From NCBI RefSeq assembly GCF_000429925.1, contig NZ_AUCU01000030.1, forward strand, positions 1 through 64,000: 64,000 nucleotides of DNA, read 5' to 3'. The translations under genes were made by a program, and so were the position numbers. Each line of letters starts with the position of its first letter. The first letter of the stretch is position 1. This document shows positions 7,465-16,472 of the stretch, piece after piece. The stretch comes from Desulfatirhabdium butyrativorans DSM 18734 (GTDB taxonomy: Bacteria; Desulfobacterota; Desulfobacteria; Desulfobacterales; Desulfatirhabdiaceae). Under the pieces are notes generated by a model. It made no database searches. It saw nothing but the letters and a program-made list of their open reading frames with translations, and was not told where the DNA came from.

Positions 7465-8583
7465 ATGACGGACAAACCTTCTTATGCGGAACTTGAACGC
7501 CGAATCGTTGCGTTGGAGATGGAACTCGAAAAACGAAACGAAAGAGACAGGGGGATCATCCAGACCCTGACGGAAGATTTCGAACAGCTTGCAGACCGCT
7601 CCCAGGACGGCATATATCAGTATGACATCGAGTCCCGTACGTTTCCGTTTTTCAACAAGGCCTTTCTGGAGCTTTTCAGCCTGGAAATCCAGGGCGTCAG
7701 GGTGTTGTCTCCCAAAAGCGTGCTGGTGCACATTCATCCGGATGACCTGAGCATGGTCCGGTCCGCCCAGAAGGCGTCACTTGAGCCCGGCAGTTCAGGA
7801 GGTGAGATCGAATACCGTTTTCTGCATCCGGATGGCTCTATCCGCTGGATGCACGATCGATGGACCGTGCTGCGCAATGCTTCGGGCCAGGCCATGACCA
7901 TTGAAGGTGTGATCCGGGACAATACGCTTCGAAAACAGGCCGAGCAGGAAATCATGCAGGCCATGCGCAATGCGCTGATCGGCAGCTATCTTGTCCAAAA
8001 AGGAAAGTTTCTGTATGTAAACCGGGAATTTGTCCGCATCAGCGCCTACTCCGAAAATGAGCTGATCGGAACCGATCCCCTGCGGATCGTACGGGATGAT
8101 TTCCGGGAATTCGTTCGGGAACATGCCGTCCGGATGCTCAAGGGCCTCGAGAATACCCCCTATGAATTCTGCGTGGTGGACCGCAAAGGTGAGACCAAGT
8201 GGGTCATGGAAAGTGTGACGCCCATCATGTATCGGGGGAACCGGGCGGTTCTCGGATATTTCATGGATATCACCAAAAACAAACGGGCGGAAGAAGACCG
8301 CAAAGAGAAGGAAAAACTTCAGGCTGTTCTCGAATTGGCAGGGGCTGTGGGGCATGAGTTGAACAATCCGCTCCAGGTGGTCCTGACATGCAGCCAGAAG
8401 CTGGGCGCCAAGCCTGCGGAGGATCCGCTGCGGCAACAACTGCTCAATTTGCTTCAGAAAAACATTCAGAAGATTGTCGAGATCACGCGAAAGTTTCAGG
8501 GTATTACCCAGTACGCCACCAAGGAGTATGTCCGGGGCAAACGAATCATCGATATTCATGCCGCATCCCGGATGAGCCACTGA
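7465..8583 (+). CDS. PAS-PAS-HisKA protein lacking a kinase ATPase domain
   Basis: The 372-residue cytoplasmic sensor has a coiled N-terminus (5-45), two PAS folds (about 45-155 with the PAC end RWTVLRNASGQAMTIEGVIR, and 165-275), and a dimerisation/phosphoacceptor helix with H-box GAVGHELNNPLQ (His297). The protein ends about 75 residues later, without the N, G1 and G2 boxes of HATPase_c. It therefore cannot autophosphorylate alone; it may be phosphorylated in trans or act as a phosphatase or scaffold. No response regulator is adjacent. The ATG at 7465 opens a leucine-rich heptad helix. Confidence 0.85.
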   Translation: MTDKPSYAELERRIVALEMELEKRNERDRGIIQTLTEDFEQLADRSQDGIYQYDIESRTFPFFNKAFLELFSLEIQGVRVLSPKSVLVHIHPDDLSMVRSAQKASLEPGSSGGEIEYRFLHPDGSIRWMHDRWTVLRNASGQAMTIEGVIRDNTLRKQAEQEIMQAMRNALIGSYLVQKGKFLYVNREFVRISAYSENELIGTDPLRIVRDDFREFVREHAVRMLKGLENTPYEFCVVDRKGETKWVMESVTPIMYRGNRAVLGYFMDITKNKRAEEDRKEKEKLQAVLELAGAVGHELNNPLQVVLTCSQKLGAKPAEDPLRQQLLNLLQKNIQKIVEITRKFQGITQYATKEYVRGKRIIDIHAASRMSH

Positions 8584-8840
8584 CAACCGATTGAATTCCC
8601 GGTTGCAGGTTGACCGTTTCGGGGTAAGGGTAGGGGGTAGGGGGCATCGCAGGTGTAGGGCGCATTGTAGGGGGTGGGGCGCATTGTAGGTGTAGGGGCG
8701 CTTCGCGAAGCGCCCCTACAAATCGCCCCTACGGTATATCCCTACCATATGCCCCTATAAATCGCTATTCCGGTTGCCAATGCCGGGGGCGCAGAAGCCG
8801 CCCTGAACCCCAATCCCGTTTATCCGACGTAACGACATCC
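8584..8840. repeat. G-rich direct repeats and a 30-bp REP-like palindrome
   Basis: Imperfect direct copies of GTAGGGGGT / GCGCATTGTAGG (8620-8700) lead into a perfect 30-bp palindrome at 8691-8720 with half site tgtaggggcgcttcg. More fragments (cgcccctac, tgcccctat) follow to 8758. The outer arms tgtaggggcg are shared with palindromes at 15704, 31244, 40367 and 58249. Confidence 0.8.
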
Positions 8841-10922
8841 ATGGATTTTCTGCAACGACTGCTGCAATTCATCTTGCATAACCCCTACTGGGCGTACGGC
8901 GCCATTTTTCTGGTGTCGCTTTCGGAATCGCTGGCGATTGTCGGCCTCGTGGTCCCCGGGACAGTGGTCATGTTCGGCATCGGCGCGGTGGTGGCTTCCG
9001 GCAGCATCGGGCTGCTGCCTACGCTGATTGCGGCCATTGCCGGCGCCGTTGCCGGTGACGGCATCAGCTACTGGCTTGGTCACCACTACCACCGGAATCT
9101 CACGAAATTATGGCCATTCAGCCGTTATCCGCAGATCCTGGTTCAGGGGGAAGGTTTTTTCCACCGCCATGGCGGCAAGAGTGTGCTCTTTGGCCGTTTT
9201 GTCGGGCCGGTGCGCCCCGTCATTCCGGTCATTGCCGGCATGCTCGGCATGAAGCCCGCCCAATTCTATATCGTCAATGTGCTTTCCGCCATCGGATGGG
9301 CCATTGCCTATATCCTGCCGGGTGTGCTGTTCGGCACATCGCTTGCGGTAGCCGGCGCCGTCAGCATCCGGCTTGCCATACTGATTCTCCTTTTCTCGGT
9401 TGTGATCTGGGGGTTTGTCTGGATGAGCCGCAGGCTGGTGAATCTGGTTGCCCACCACGGCCCGCTCTGGTTCGATTCCCTGCATGAATGGATTGCATCG
9501 GATGCGCCGGGCGGCAAATTGCTGATGCCCGTCAAGCATTTTTTTACCTTTCTGTTTGTGCATCAGCGGGGTGAGGAAATCCTCATGGGGCTGCTGGTGC
9601 TGATCGTCGTTTTTACCGGATGGGGCTTTCTGGAAATTTTCCGGAGCGTTTGGTCCGGCGATCCGCTGGCCATGATGGATGAGGCGATTCATCATGGGAT
9701 GCAATCGCTGCGGATGCCCTGGGCCGACCACATCCTCGTGGTTGTCACCGAACTGGGGGATTCCGCGGTCAATCTGTTCGTCATCCTTGTCGTGGCCGTT
9801 CTTCTGGTTTATCAGAAATGTTACCGAACCGCAGGTTTCTGGCTCTTTACCACCGTTGGCGGTTCGCTTGGCGTCCAACTGCTCAAATGGCTGTTTCACC
9901 TGCCCAGACCCATGGTCCTTTACCATGGCATATCCGCGTATGGGTTTCCCAGCGGCCACACGAGCATGAGCGCCATTCTCTATGGGTTCCTGGCGATCCT
10001 CATTTCCAGGCGAAAGCCCAATTATCTCCGATGGCAACTGTTCATCGGCGTTTTCATCATTTCCTTCGCCATTGCGTTTTCTCGGCTCTATCTGGGCGCC
10101 CACTGGTTTTCGGATGTGGCGGCCGGTTTCCTGATGGGTACATGCTGGGCTGCCATCAATGGCATCGCCTACCTGAAAGGCGCCGCAGAAAGGGTTTCCG
10201 CCCGGATGCTGGCAGTAGGCGTTGCAGGAGCGCTGATCACGATGGGGGTATGGCATGTTTCGACGCATTTTAAACAGGACATCGCATCGTATGCACCTTC
10301 CCATGTCACCATAGCCATGCCTTTCGGGGAATGGAAGGAAACGGGATGGCGCAGGCTTCCCGGTTTCCGGGTCGATCTCGAGGGGGAAGCCGAACAGCCG
10401 CTGACCCTTCAATTGGCAGGCAACCCGCAATGGATGGCGGATGCGCTCCTGTCAGCCGGCTGGCAAACACCGACGGGAATGGATGGTTCGCATTTTCTGA
10501 AAATGCTCTCGCCGGAGACTCCCTTGAGTGAGTTGCCCATCCTGCCCCGGCTTCATGACGGCCGGCTGGACTGTGTGCGTCTCGTTCGCCAGGTTGGGCG
10601 ACAGCGTTGGACGCTGCGTCTCTGGCCTTCCAATTTCGAGGTGGCAGAGGGCAAGGAACGGATTTATCTGGGAACCATCGAAATTCAGGACCAGCATCAA
10701 ATGATCGGGATGATCCTGACAGCCAGAGACAGCGGCGATTATGATACGCCCGTGCAGGAGCTGATCCAGGCATTGGGCGGGCAGGATCGTTTCGGGCTGG
10801 AAATGGTCGACCGGGCAGGGGATACGCTTCCGGAGGATTACCATGCGAGGTATCCGAAATGGAGCGGGGTGACGCTGCTGATATGGGATCGATCATCCTT
10901 TTCCGGCAAACCGCAGGGATGA
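8841..10922 (+). CDS. DedA-PAP2 phosphatase-LssY_C fusion membrane protein
   Basis: Three modules sit in 693 residues. A DedA/SNARE-associated membrane domain covers about 15-200 (FGRFVGPVRPVIPVIAG at 117-133). A PAP2 lipid phosphatase domain covers about 250-445, with its three motifs intact: KWLFHLPRP (349-357), PSGH (370-373) and SRLYLGAHWFSD (414-425). An LssY C-terminal-type domain covers about 480-690. The protein should sit in the inner membrane and dephosphorylate lipid phosphates such as undecaprenyl or phosphatidic compounds, with the DedA part perhaps moving the lipid. Substrate is inferred only. The ATG at 8841 follows the repeat region; no partner genes are seen. Confidence 0.88.
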   Translation: MDFLQRLLQFILHNPYWAYGAIFLVSLSESLAIVGLVVPGTVVMFGIGAVVASGSIGLLPTLIAAIAGAVAGDGISYWLGHHYHRNLTKLWPFSRYPQILVQGEGFFHRHGGKSVLFGRFVGPVRPVIPVIAGMLGMKPAQFYIVNVLSAIGWAIAYILPGVLFGTSLAVAGAVSIRLAILILLFSVVIWGFVWMSRRLVNLVAHHGPLWFDSLHEWIASDAPGGKLLMPVKHFFTFLFVHQRGEEILMGLLVLIVVFTGWGFLEIFRSVWSGDPLAMMDEAIHHGMQSLRMPWADHILVVVTELGDSAVNLFVILVVAVLLVYQKCYRTAGFWLFTTVGGSLGVQLLKWLFHLPRPMVLYHGISAYGFPSGHTSMSAILYGFLAILISRRKPNYLRWQLFIGVFIISFAIAFSRLYLGAHWFSDVAAGFLMGTCWAAINGIAYLKGAAERVSARMLAVGVAGALITMGVWHVSTHFKQDIASYAPSHVTIAMPFGEWKETGWRRLPGFRVDLEGEAEQPLTLQLAGNPQWMADALLSAGWQTPTGMDGSHFLKMLSPETPLSELPILPRLHDGRLDCVRLVRQVGRQRWTLRLWPSNFEVAEGKERIYLGTIEIQDQHQMIGMILTARDSGDYDTPVQELIQALGGQDRFGLEMVDRAGDTLPEDYHARYPKWSGVTLLIWDRSSFSGKPQG

Positions 10923-10985
10923 AGGGCATCTGCGTGCTTTACGGCCGTTGCGGCGGGTTGAATGGACTCGTTGCGAGCCTATCGA

Positions 10986-11068
10986 GTGCCTGAACGGAAA
11001 ACCCGTTTTGGGTAAAGCCTGCCCTCCGGCGACGCGCCGCTTCGAATAGGGGTTTTCCGTTCAGACAC
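10986..11068. repeat. MITE-like element, copy A (about 83 bp)
   Basis: Ends gtgcctgaacggaaaacc and its near inverse at the right (…ggttttccgttcagacac) enclose a GC-rich core (gcctgccctccggcgacgcg). The same structure recurs at 24094, 44786 and 57438. It lies between two + strand genes and could also act as a transcript-processing or terminating hairpin. No clear target duplication remains. Confidence 0.8.
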
Positions 11069-11150
11069 TGTCTACATGACGATTTTCCGCCCTTTTTTCG
11101 GGATCGGTGGACGATCCCGTTCAACCACAACCTACAGAAAGGAGACGATC

Positions 11151-11732
11151 ATGAGTACGAAGAAAATCCTGATGCTTGTCGGCGATTATGTGGAGGATTA
11201 TGAAGTGATGGTGCCTTTTCAGGCGTTGTCCATGGTCGGGCATGTGGTGCATGCGATCTGCCCGGACAAGAAAGCGGGCGACACCGTCCGGACGGCTGTG
11301 CATGATTTCGAAGGGGACCAGACCTACAGCGAAAAGCGCGGCCACAATTTCACGCTGAATGCCACATTCTCGGAAGTTCGGGCTGAAGACTATGACGCCC
11401 TGGTCATTCCGGGTGGCCGGGCGCCGGAATACATCCGGCTCAACGAGACCGTTCTTCAGATGGTGCGGCATTTCGCCGGGGCCAAAAAGCCCATAGCCGC
11501 CATCTGCCATGGGGCGCAGGTGCTGGCTGCCGCGGGTGTCATCGAAGGCAGGTCCTGCTCGGCCTATCCGGCTGTCGGGCCGGATGTCACGCGTGCCGGT
11601 GGAAAATATGTCAGCATTCCGGTGGACAAGGCGCATGTGGATGGCAACCTGGTTACGGCTCCGGCCTGGCCTGCGCATCCGGACTGGCTTGCCAGGTTTC
11701 TGGACGTGCTGGGAACGAAGATTATCCCTTGA
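11151..11732 (+). CDS. DJ-1/PfpI family protein
   Basis: The 193-residue protein has the DJ-1/PfpI fold: nucleophile-elbow cysteine C119 in AAICHGAQ and the acidic partner E15 in VEDYE, followed by PGGRAPEY. Members include cysteine proteases, deglycases/glyoxalases and chaperones; which one cannot be read from sequence. ATG 11151 is chosen because GAAAGGAGACGATC precedes it and the fold starts there ([18 protein letters not shown]); the longer frame upstream is not conserved. It follows repeat A and precedes a TRAP receptor gene, 136 bases away. Confidence 0.88.
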   Translation: MSTKKILMLVGDYVEDYEVMVPFQALSMVGHVVHAICPDKKAGDTVRTAVHDFEGDQTYSEKRGHNFTLNATFSEVRAEDYDALVIPGGRAPEYIRLNETVLQMVRHFAGAKKPIAAICHGAQVLAAAGVIEGRSCSAYPAVGPDVTRAGGKYVSIPVDKAHVDGNLVTAPAWPAHPDWLARFLDVLGTKIIP

Positions 11733-11868
11733 AATCGGAGTGGAATCGTTTCATATTCCTTTTGACTTTTGAAAACAAGCCAATAGAATGAACGAGCGTC
11801 TTGTTCCAGGGCGGGAATCATTTTTTGGAGCGGAAACGTCAAACCACAACAGGAAGGGGATAGGAACA

Positions 11869-12993
11869 ATGGAAAACGAAGCGAAGACAGTTGCCGGAAG
11901 ACGTTCTTTTCTGAAGCAGGCGGGGGTCGGGCTTGCCGCCGGGGCAGGCATCATGGCAGGGATCGGGACTGCGGCGCCGTTCGTTCATGCGGAGCCGACG
12001 ATCCGATGGCGCCTCGCATCGAGCTTCCCGAAATCACTCGATGCCCTCTACACCCCGGCAGAGGAGTTTGCCCGGATTGTCGGCGAGATGTCCGGCGGCA
12101 AATTTTCGATCACCGTCCATCAGGCAGGGGAACTGCTTCCGGCCTTTGGCGTGGTTGATGGGGTGCAGAACGGCACCGTGGAATGCTGCCACACAGCGCC
12201 CTATTATTTTTTCGGGAAGGATGAAACCTTTGCCATCGGTACGGCCATCCCGTTCGGCCTGAACTCCCGGCAGATGACCGCCTGGATGTTTGAGGGCAAC
12301 GGGCTGAAATTGATGCGCGAATTCTATCAGAACTACAACATCATCAATTTCGTGATGGGCAACACCAATGCGCAGATGGGCGGGTGGTACCGCAACGAAG
12401 TCAAATCGCTCAAGGACTTGAAGGGCCTGAAAATGCGGACGGCCGGGATTGCGGGCACCGTCATGCAGCGGCTGGGCGTGATCACCCAGAGCATGCCGGC
12501 GGGCGAGATTTATACCTCCCTCGAGAAAGGCACCATCGATGCCGTCGAGTTTGTCGGGCCTTACGACGATCTGAAGCTTGGCTTCTACAAGGTGGCCCCC
12601 CATTATTACTATCCAGGATGGTGGGAAGGCGGCGCGGAAACGGACCTGTACGTGAACACCAAGGCATACGAGGCGCTTCCGGCCGATTACAAGGCGATGA
12701 TCGAGGCGGCAACGGCCCTTGCACACGTGAAGATGCAGTCCATTTACGATGCGAGAAACCCCGCTGCCCTGAAACAACTGGTGGCGGGAGGCGCCAAGCT
12801 GCACCGGTTCTCGAAGGACATCATGGATGCGGCCTTCAAGGAATCGATGGCGCTTTACAAAGAGCTTTCCGCAAAGAATCCGAGGTGGAAGAAGGTTTAC
12901 GAGGATTACAGCAAGTTCCTGGCGGACGAGAACATGTGGTTCAGCTTCGCGGAATCCGCATTCGACACCTTCATGCATGCACAGAAGCTCTGA
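11869..12993 (+). CDS. TRAP transporter solute receptor, TakP-like
   Basis: The 374-residue periplasmic receptor starts with a twin-arginine signal (GRRSFLKQAG, RR at 11-12; cleavage near VHAEP), so it is probably exported folded by Tat. The mature part (RWRLASSFPKSLDALY, VQNGTVECCH, YYYPGWWEGG) resembles the DctP/TakP group that binds 2-oxoacids or other carboxylates. The start is ATG 11869, after AGGAAGGGG. The permease genes dctQ and dctM lie just downstream but on the opposite strand (13280-15659), a convergent split of a normally co-directional set. Confidence 0.87.
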   Translation: MENEAKTVAGRRSFLKQAGVGLAAGAGIMAGIGTAAPFVHAEPTIRWRLASSFPKSLDALYTPAEEFARIVGEMSGGKFSITVHQAGELLPAFGVVDGVQNGTVECCHTAPYYFFGKDETFAIGTAIPFGLNSRQMTAWMFEGNGLKLMREFYQNYNIINFVMGNTNAQMGGWYRNEVKSLKDLKGLKMRTAGIAGTVMQRLGVITQSMPAGEIYTSLEKGTIDAVEFVGPYDDLKLGFYKVAPHYYYPGWWEGGAETDLYVNTKAYEALPADYKAMIEAATALAHVKMQSIYDARNPAALKQLVAGGAKLHRFSKDIMDAAFKESMALYKELSAKNPRWKKVYEDYSKFLADENMWFSFAESAFDTFMHAQKL

Positions 12994-13279
12994 TGCAGCA
13001 TCCCGGTGTTCCTGCGAAAGTCGGAAATCAGGGGGCAGGAGTCAGAAGTTAGAAATCAGAAGTCAGAAGTCAGAAGTCAGAAGAAAAGCGGATGACTCCC
13101 ATTTTTTGAAGCCTGCTCCTGTGACTTTCATCCAACGAGGTGTAGCGGCCGGGTAGTACATCCGGCCGCTACCTGAAGGATTTCGCCGGAGGTAACGGGG
13201 CATCCTGCCCACTGCCCACTGCCCACTGCCCACTGCCGACTGCCCACTGCCGACTGCTTATTGCCTACTGCCGCACGGC
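12994..13279. repeat. Convergent gap with heptanucleotide arrays and a hairpin
   Basis: Three repeat types fill this 286-base gap: an array of caGAAGTCA-type heptamers at about 13029-13083; an 11-bp stem hairpin, gtagcggccgg / ccggccgctac, at 13142-13172; and a tandem array of the 7-base unit tgcccac with variants at about 13205-13274. The hairpin lies between convergent genes and could separate their transcripts. Confidence 0.75.
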
Positions 13280-15073
13280 CTATTTTTTCTCCGCATCTTT
13301 CTCCAGCGACCGCATCACCGCCTTCATCGGGTCTTCTTCCTCCTCTGAATTTCCTGAGTCGCCTGTTTTCCCGGACTCCTCCTCCTGGCCGGAGGGTGGC
13401 GCATCCAACACGGTTCCATTGTTCTCACGATCATTCTCCGGCTCGGGCGTGAGGTGAATGCTGTCGAGATTGATGGTCTGCTGCTTGTCGATCCTGCCGG
13501 TCACCAGCTCCGGAAATGAAAGGACCGTGGTCACCATGATCAGTTGCAGGACGATAAACAGAACGGCGCCCTTGTAAATCTGGGGCGTTGTGATGCCTGC
13601 AAGGGTTTTTCCCGTTACGCGGTCGACAAAGTCGGTTCTCGGGGCGACGCTTCGCAGATAGAAGAGCGCGAAGCCAAACGGGGGAGAAAGGAAGGATGTC
13701 TGCAGGTTCATGCCGATCATGACGCCGAACCATACGAGGTTGATGTTCATTTTGGCAGCCACGCCCACCAGCAGCGGGATGACGATGAAGGCGATTTCGA
13801 AGAAGTCGATGAAACATCCGAGGATGAAAACGAGCAGATTCACCATGATGAGAAAACTCATCCGCCCGCCCGGCAGGTTGATGAACAGGTGCTCCACCCA
13901 GAGATGACCGTCTGCCGCATTGAAGGTGAAGCTGAATACGGTTGCCCCGATCAGGATGAACATGACGAAGCAGGAAAGGATCGTCGTGTTTTCCAGCGCC
14001 TGCCTGAACAGGGAATAATTCAGCCTGCGCCGGGAAAAGGCCATGATCATGGCACCGGAAGCACCGAGCGCCCCGCCCTCGGTGGGTGTGGCAACACCGA
14101 TGAAAATGGTGCCCAGAACCAGAAAGATCAGCACCAGCGGCGGAAGCAGCACGAAAACGACGCGTTCCGACAGTTTGGACAGCAGGTTCAACCGAAGCAG
14201 CTTGTTGGCGATGGCGATCACGAATGCAACCCCCGATGCCACCGTCACGGAGAGGGTGATGACCTCATCGGATGGGGCTTCCCCCGTTCGGCCGATCATC
14301 GGGTTGACGATGCGCCCGTGCCAATGGGCCCAGGCAAAGGCGGAAACGACGGCAATGGCGAGAATGACCAGCAGGGAGCCGTATCCACCGCTGCCGTTTT
14401 CTTCCCGGTAAATGCGCGCTTCTTTCGGGAGGGCCGGCACCCAGTTCGGCCGGACGATGGCAAGCAAGATGATGAAGAGTGCGAACAGGCTGACGAGCAT
14501 GAGGCCCGGCACCATAGCGCCTGCATACATATCCCCGACGGAAACCCCGAGTTGATCGGCCAGGACGATCAGCACCAGGGAGGGTGGAATGATCTGCGCC
14601 AATGTCCCGGATGCTGTGATGACGCCTGCGACGATGCTGCGGTTGTAACCGTATCGGAGCATGATCGGCAGCGAGATCAGGCCCATCGAAATGACGGCGG
14701 CCGCCATGACACCCGTTGTTGCGGCAAGCAGGGCGCCGACAAAGATCGTTGCCAGGGCGATGCCGCCCCGGAGGGGGCCGAATACCTGGCCGATGGTTTC
14801 CAGCAGATCTTCCGCCATGCCGCTTCTCTCCAGGATGAGCCCCATGAAGGTGAAGAAGGGGATGGCGAGCATGGTCTCATTCTGGACGATTCCGAAGATT
14901 CTCAGCGGCAGCGCCTGGAACAGGGATTCATGAAACAGCCCTGCCTGGATGCCGATGAATCCGAAGGTGAGGCCGGTTGCAGCCAGGCTGAAGGCGACGG
15001 GAAAACCGGTCAGCAAAAAGAACAGGAGCCCTGCGAACAGCAGCGGAACGAAGTTGTGCGCAATGAATTCCAT
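13280..15073 (-). CDS. dctM: TRAP transporter large permease (DctM), long form
   Basis: The 597-residue integral membrane protein is the ion-coupled transport subunit of a TRAP system. It carries about 13-15 hydrophobic segments and DctM blocks such as [16 protein letters not shown] and [17 protein letters not shown]. It is longer than the usual 430 residues: a loop and helix insertion near 225-330 and a hydrophilic tail of about 60 residues rich in E, D and S ([20 protein letters not shown]). This size fits the TakM-like subgroup. It follows dctQ by one base (15073/15075), so the pair is coupled. Confidence 0.9.
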   Translation of the reverse strand: MEFIAHNFVPLLFAGLLFFLLTGFPVAFSLAATGLTFGFIGIQAGLFHESLFQALPLRIFGIVQNETMLAIPFFTFMGLILERSGMAEDLLETIGQVFGPLRGGIALATIFVGALLAATTGVMAAAVISMGLISLPIMLRYGYNRSIVAGVITASGTLAQIIPPSLVLIVLADQLGVSVGDMYAGAMVPGLMLVSLFALFIILLAIVRPNWVPALPKEARIYREENGSGGYGSLLVILAIAVVSAFAWAHWHGRIVNPMIGRTGEAPSDEVITLSVTVASGVAFVIAIANKLLRLNLLSKLSERVVFVLLPPLVLIFLVLGTIFIGVATPTEGGALGASGAMIMAFSRRRLNYSLFRQALENTTILSCFVMFILIGATVFSFTFNAADGHLWVEHLFINLPGGRMSFLIMVNLLVFILGCFIDFFEIAFIVIPLLVGVAAKMNINLVWFGVMIGMNLQTSFLSPPFGFALFYLRSVAPRTDFVDRVTGKTLAGITTPQIYKGAVLFIVLQLIMVTTVLSFPELVTGRIDKQQTINLDSIHLTPEPENDRENNGTVLDAPPSGQEEESGKTGDSGNSEEEEDPMKAVMRSLEKDAEKK

Positions 15074-15074
15074 T

Positions 15075-15659
15075 TCAGCATTCCTCCGGTCGACTGGTCT
15101 CGTTTTCTGACCTGGCGGGTTCCTTGTCGTCGGTTTTTGGGGCGAGCGGATCGGGGCCCATGTGTTTCAGGAAGGCAATGCGTTTGATCAGTTCCGAAAA
15201 ACTCTGAAGCAGCAGCAGGGAGATGCCGGTCGGCAGCAGCAGATAGACCGGCCAGCGGATCAGCCCACCGGCGCTTTGCGACATTTCGCCGCTTTGAAAT
15301 GCATTGACGAAAAGCGACCAGGAGAGGTCGATCAGCAGGAAGCACAGCGGCGCCAGGAAAAAGAGGATGCCGAAGATATCGATCCAGGTGCGGGTGCGGG
15401 GGGAAAGACGGCTTGAAACGAAATCGATCCGGACATGGGCATTTTTCAGGAAGGCGTATCCGGCGCCCAGAAGAAATACCGCTCCGTACAGGTACCACTG
15501 CATTTCGGTAAAGGCATTGGAGCCGATGCGGAACAGCTTTCGTGCCAGGGCATTGCCGGTGCTCAGGAGCACCGATGCAAGAATGAGCCAGATGATGAAC
15601 TGGCCAATCCGCCTGCTCAATCCATCGATGAGTCCGGATATTTTGAGAAGGAATGTCAT
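15075..15659 (-). CDS. dctQ: TRAP transporter small permease (DctQ)
   Basis: The 194-residue protein has four membrane helices of the DctQ type (IGQFIIWLILASVLLSTGNA, QWYLYGAVFLLGAGYAFLK, IDIFGILFFLAPLCFLLIDL, YLLLPTGISLLLLQSF) and the conserved KNAHVRIDF stretch. It would pair with the large subunit to form the membrane complex. The C-terminus is polar. It starts at ATG 15659 and runs directly into dctM. Confidence 0.9.
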   Translation of the reverse strand: MTFLLKISGLIDGLSRRIGQFIIWLILASVLLSTGNALARKLFRIGSNAFTEMQWYLYGAVFLLGAGYAFLKNAHVRIDFVSSRLSPRTRTWIDIFGILFFLAPLCFLLIDLSWSLFVNAFQSGEMSQSAGGLIRWPVYLLLPTGISLLLLQSFSELIKRIAFLKHMGPDPLAPKTDDKEPARSENETSRPEEC

Positions 15660-15703
15660 TGAATCACCTATCGTGAAAATACGTCAGTCGGCAGTGGGCT
15701 GTC

Positions 15704-15733
15704 TGTAGGGGCGACCGGCCGGTCGCCCCTACA
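15704..15733. repeat. REP-like perfect palindrome
   Basis: A perfect 30-bp palindrome with half site tgtaggggcgaccgg. It lies 44 bases upstream of the dctQM start and downstream of the cytochrome b gene, both on the minus strand. It shares its arms with the elements at 8691, 31244 and 58249. Confidence 0.85.
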
Positions 15734-15877
15734 AGAATCCGCAAAGACCTTTGTCTGAATTCCAGCTTCCAACTTCCTCGAGGATGACGATGACCGGGGT
15801 GAGCCCCGAGAACCGATCGCCATCCGGTGTTGCTGGCGAAAGCCAAGCCTACCCAAATCCATTGTGCTGTAAAACTG

Positions 15878-16453
15878 TCACGTTGCCTTCGATTGTTTCC
15901 ATTGAAAAAAGATATGCACGATCCCCATCGCGCCATGCCCGATGATATAGGCTTCGATCAATCCGGTCAACGATTGGTGAAGTTCCCGGACGCCATGCGT
16001 CCATGGAGCGGCGTATCGCCAGGAGAGAAACCATGTCAATCCGGAAAGGAGAACAATGCTCAGGGCGCCCATGCCAAGGCCCTGGACGACTACCGCGAGG
16101 CCGTAAGGGGCGGGATCCGGCAGATCGAGCCGCATCAACAGCCGGAGATCGGCCTTGATTTGGGAAAATTCCCCGTAGAGATAGGGGAAAAAATATGTGA
16201 ACCCGTGGCGGTTGAGCTCGATCAGGATGAAGCCGAGCGCAATCGGAAGCAGAGAGATTCCGGTAACGATATGCGTCCAGGTTCCCAGATGGATGAGGGG
16301 TCTTTGACTGACCTGGCCATGCGGTCCAAAGCCCATGAAGTTGCTGACCACGATCTGGCTGAGAACCAGGCACAAAATGACCAGATGCAGGCAGCGGACC
16401 AGCAGCGGCTGGCGATCACAAATGTATTTCCATGCGAAACGGATCAGAGACAT
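15878..16453 (-). CDS. Cytochrome b561-like membrane protein
   Basis: About 191 residues with four or more hydrophobic helices and well-placed histidines (RCLHLVILCL, HLGTWTHIVTG, HQSLTGLIEAYIIGHGAMGIVHIF), the pattern of diheme cytochrome b561/b-type subunits that pass electrons between quinone and a partner. The partner is not visible here. Start is ATG 16453 (MSLIRFAWKY) after GGGAAT; ATG 16468 is possible and would overlap the upstream radical SAM gene's stop at 16473 less well. It is probably the second gene of that operon. Confidence 0.7.
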   Translation of the reverse strand: MSLIRFAWKYICDRQPLLVRCLHLVILCLVLSQIVVSNFMGFGPHGQVSQRPLIHLGTWTHIVTGISLLPIALGFILIELNRHGFTYFFPYLYGEFSQIKADLRLLMRLDLPDPAPYGLAVVVQGLGMGALSIVLLSGLTWFLSWRYAAPWTHGVRELHQSLTGLIEAYIIGHGAMGIVHIFFQWKQSKAT

Positions 16454-16472
16454 GTGTGGGATTCCCATGATT

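Noticed and set aside
9465-9485. ggttcgattccctgc, resembling a tRNA T-arm
   Set aside because: It lies inside the DedA-PAP2 coding frame and no cloverleaf can be built around it.
9108-10430. 440-residue minus-strand frame opposite the DedA-PAP2 gene
   Set aside because: Shadow frame without motifs; the + strand protein has all catalytic motifs.
13544-15187. 547-residue + strand frame opposite dctM
   Set aside because: Its composition (Q, D, H, G rich) is the usual shadow of membrane-protein codons; dctM and dctQ are certain on the other strand.
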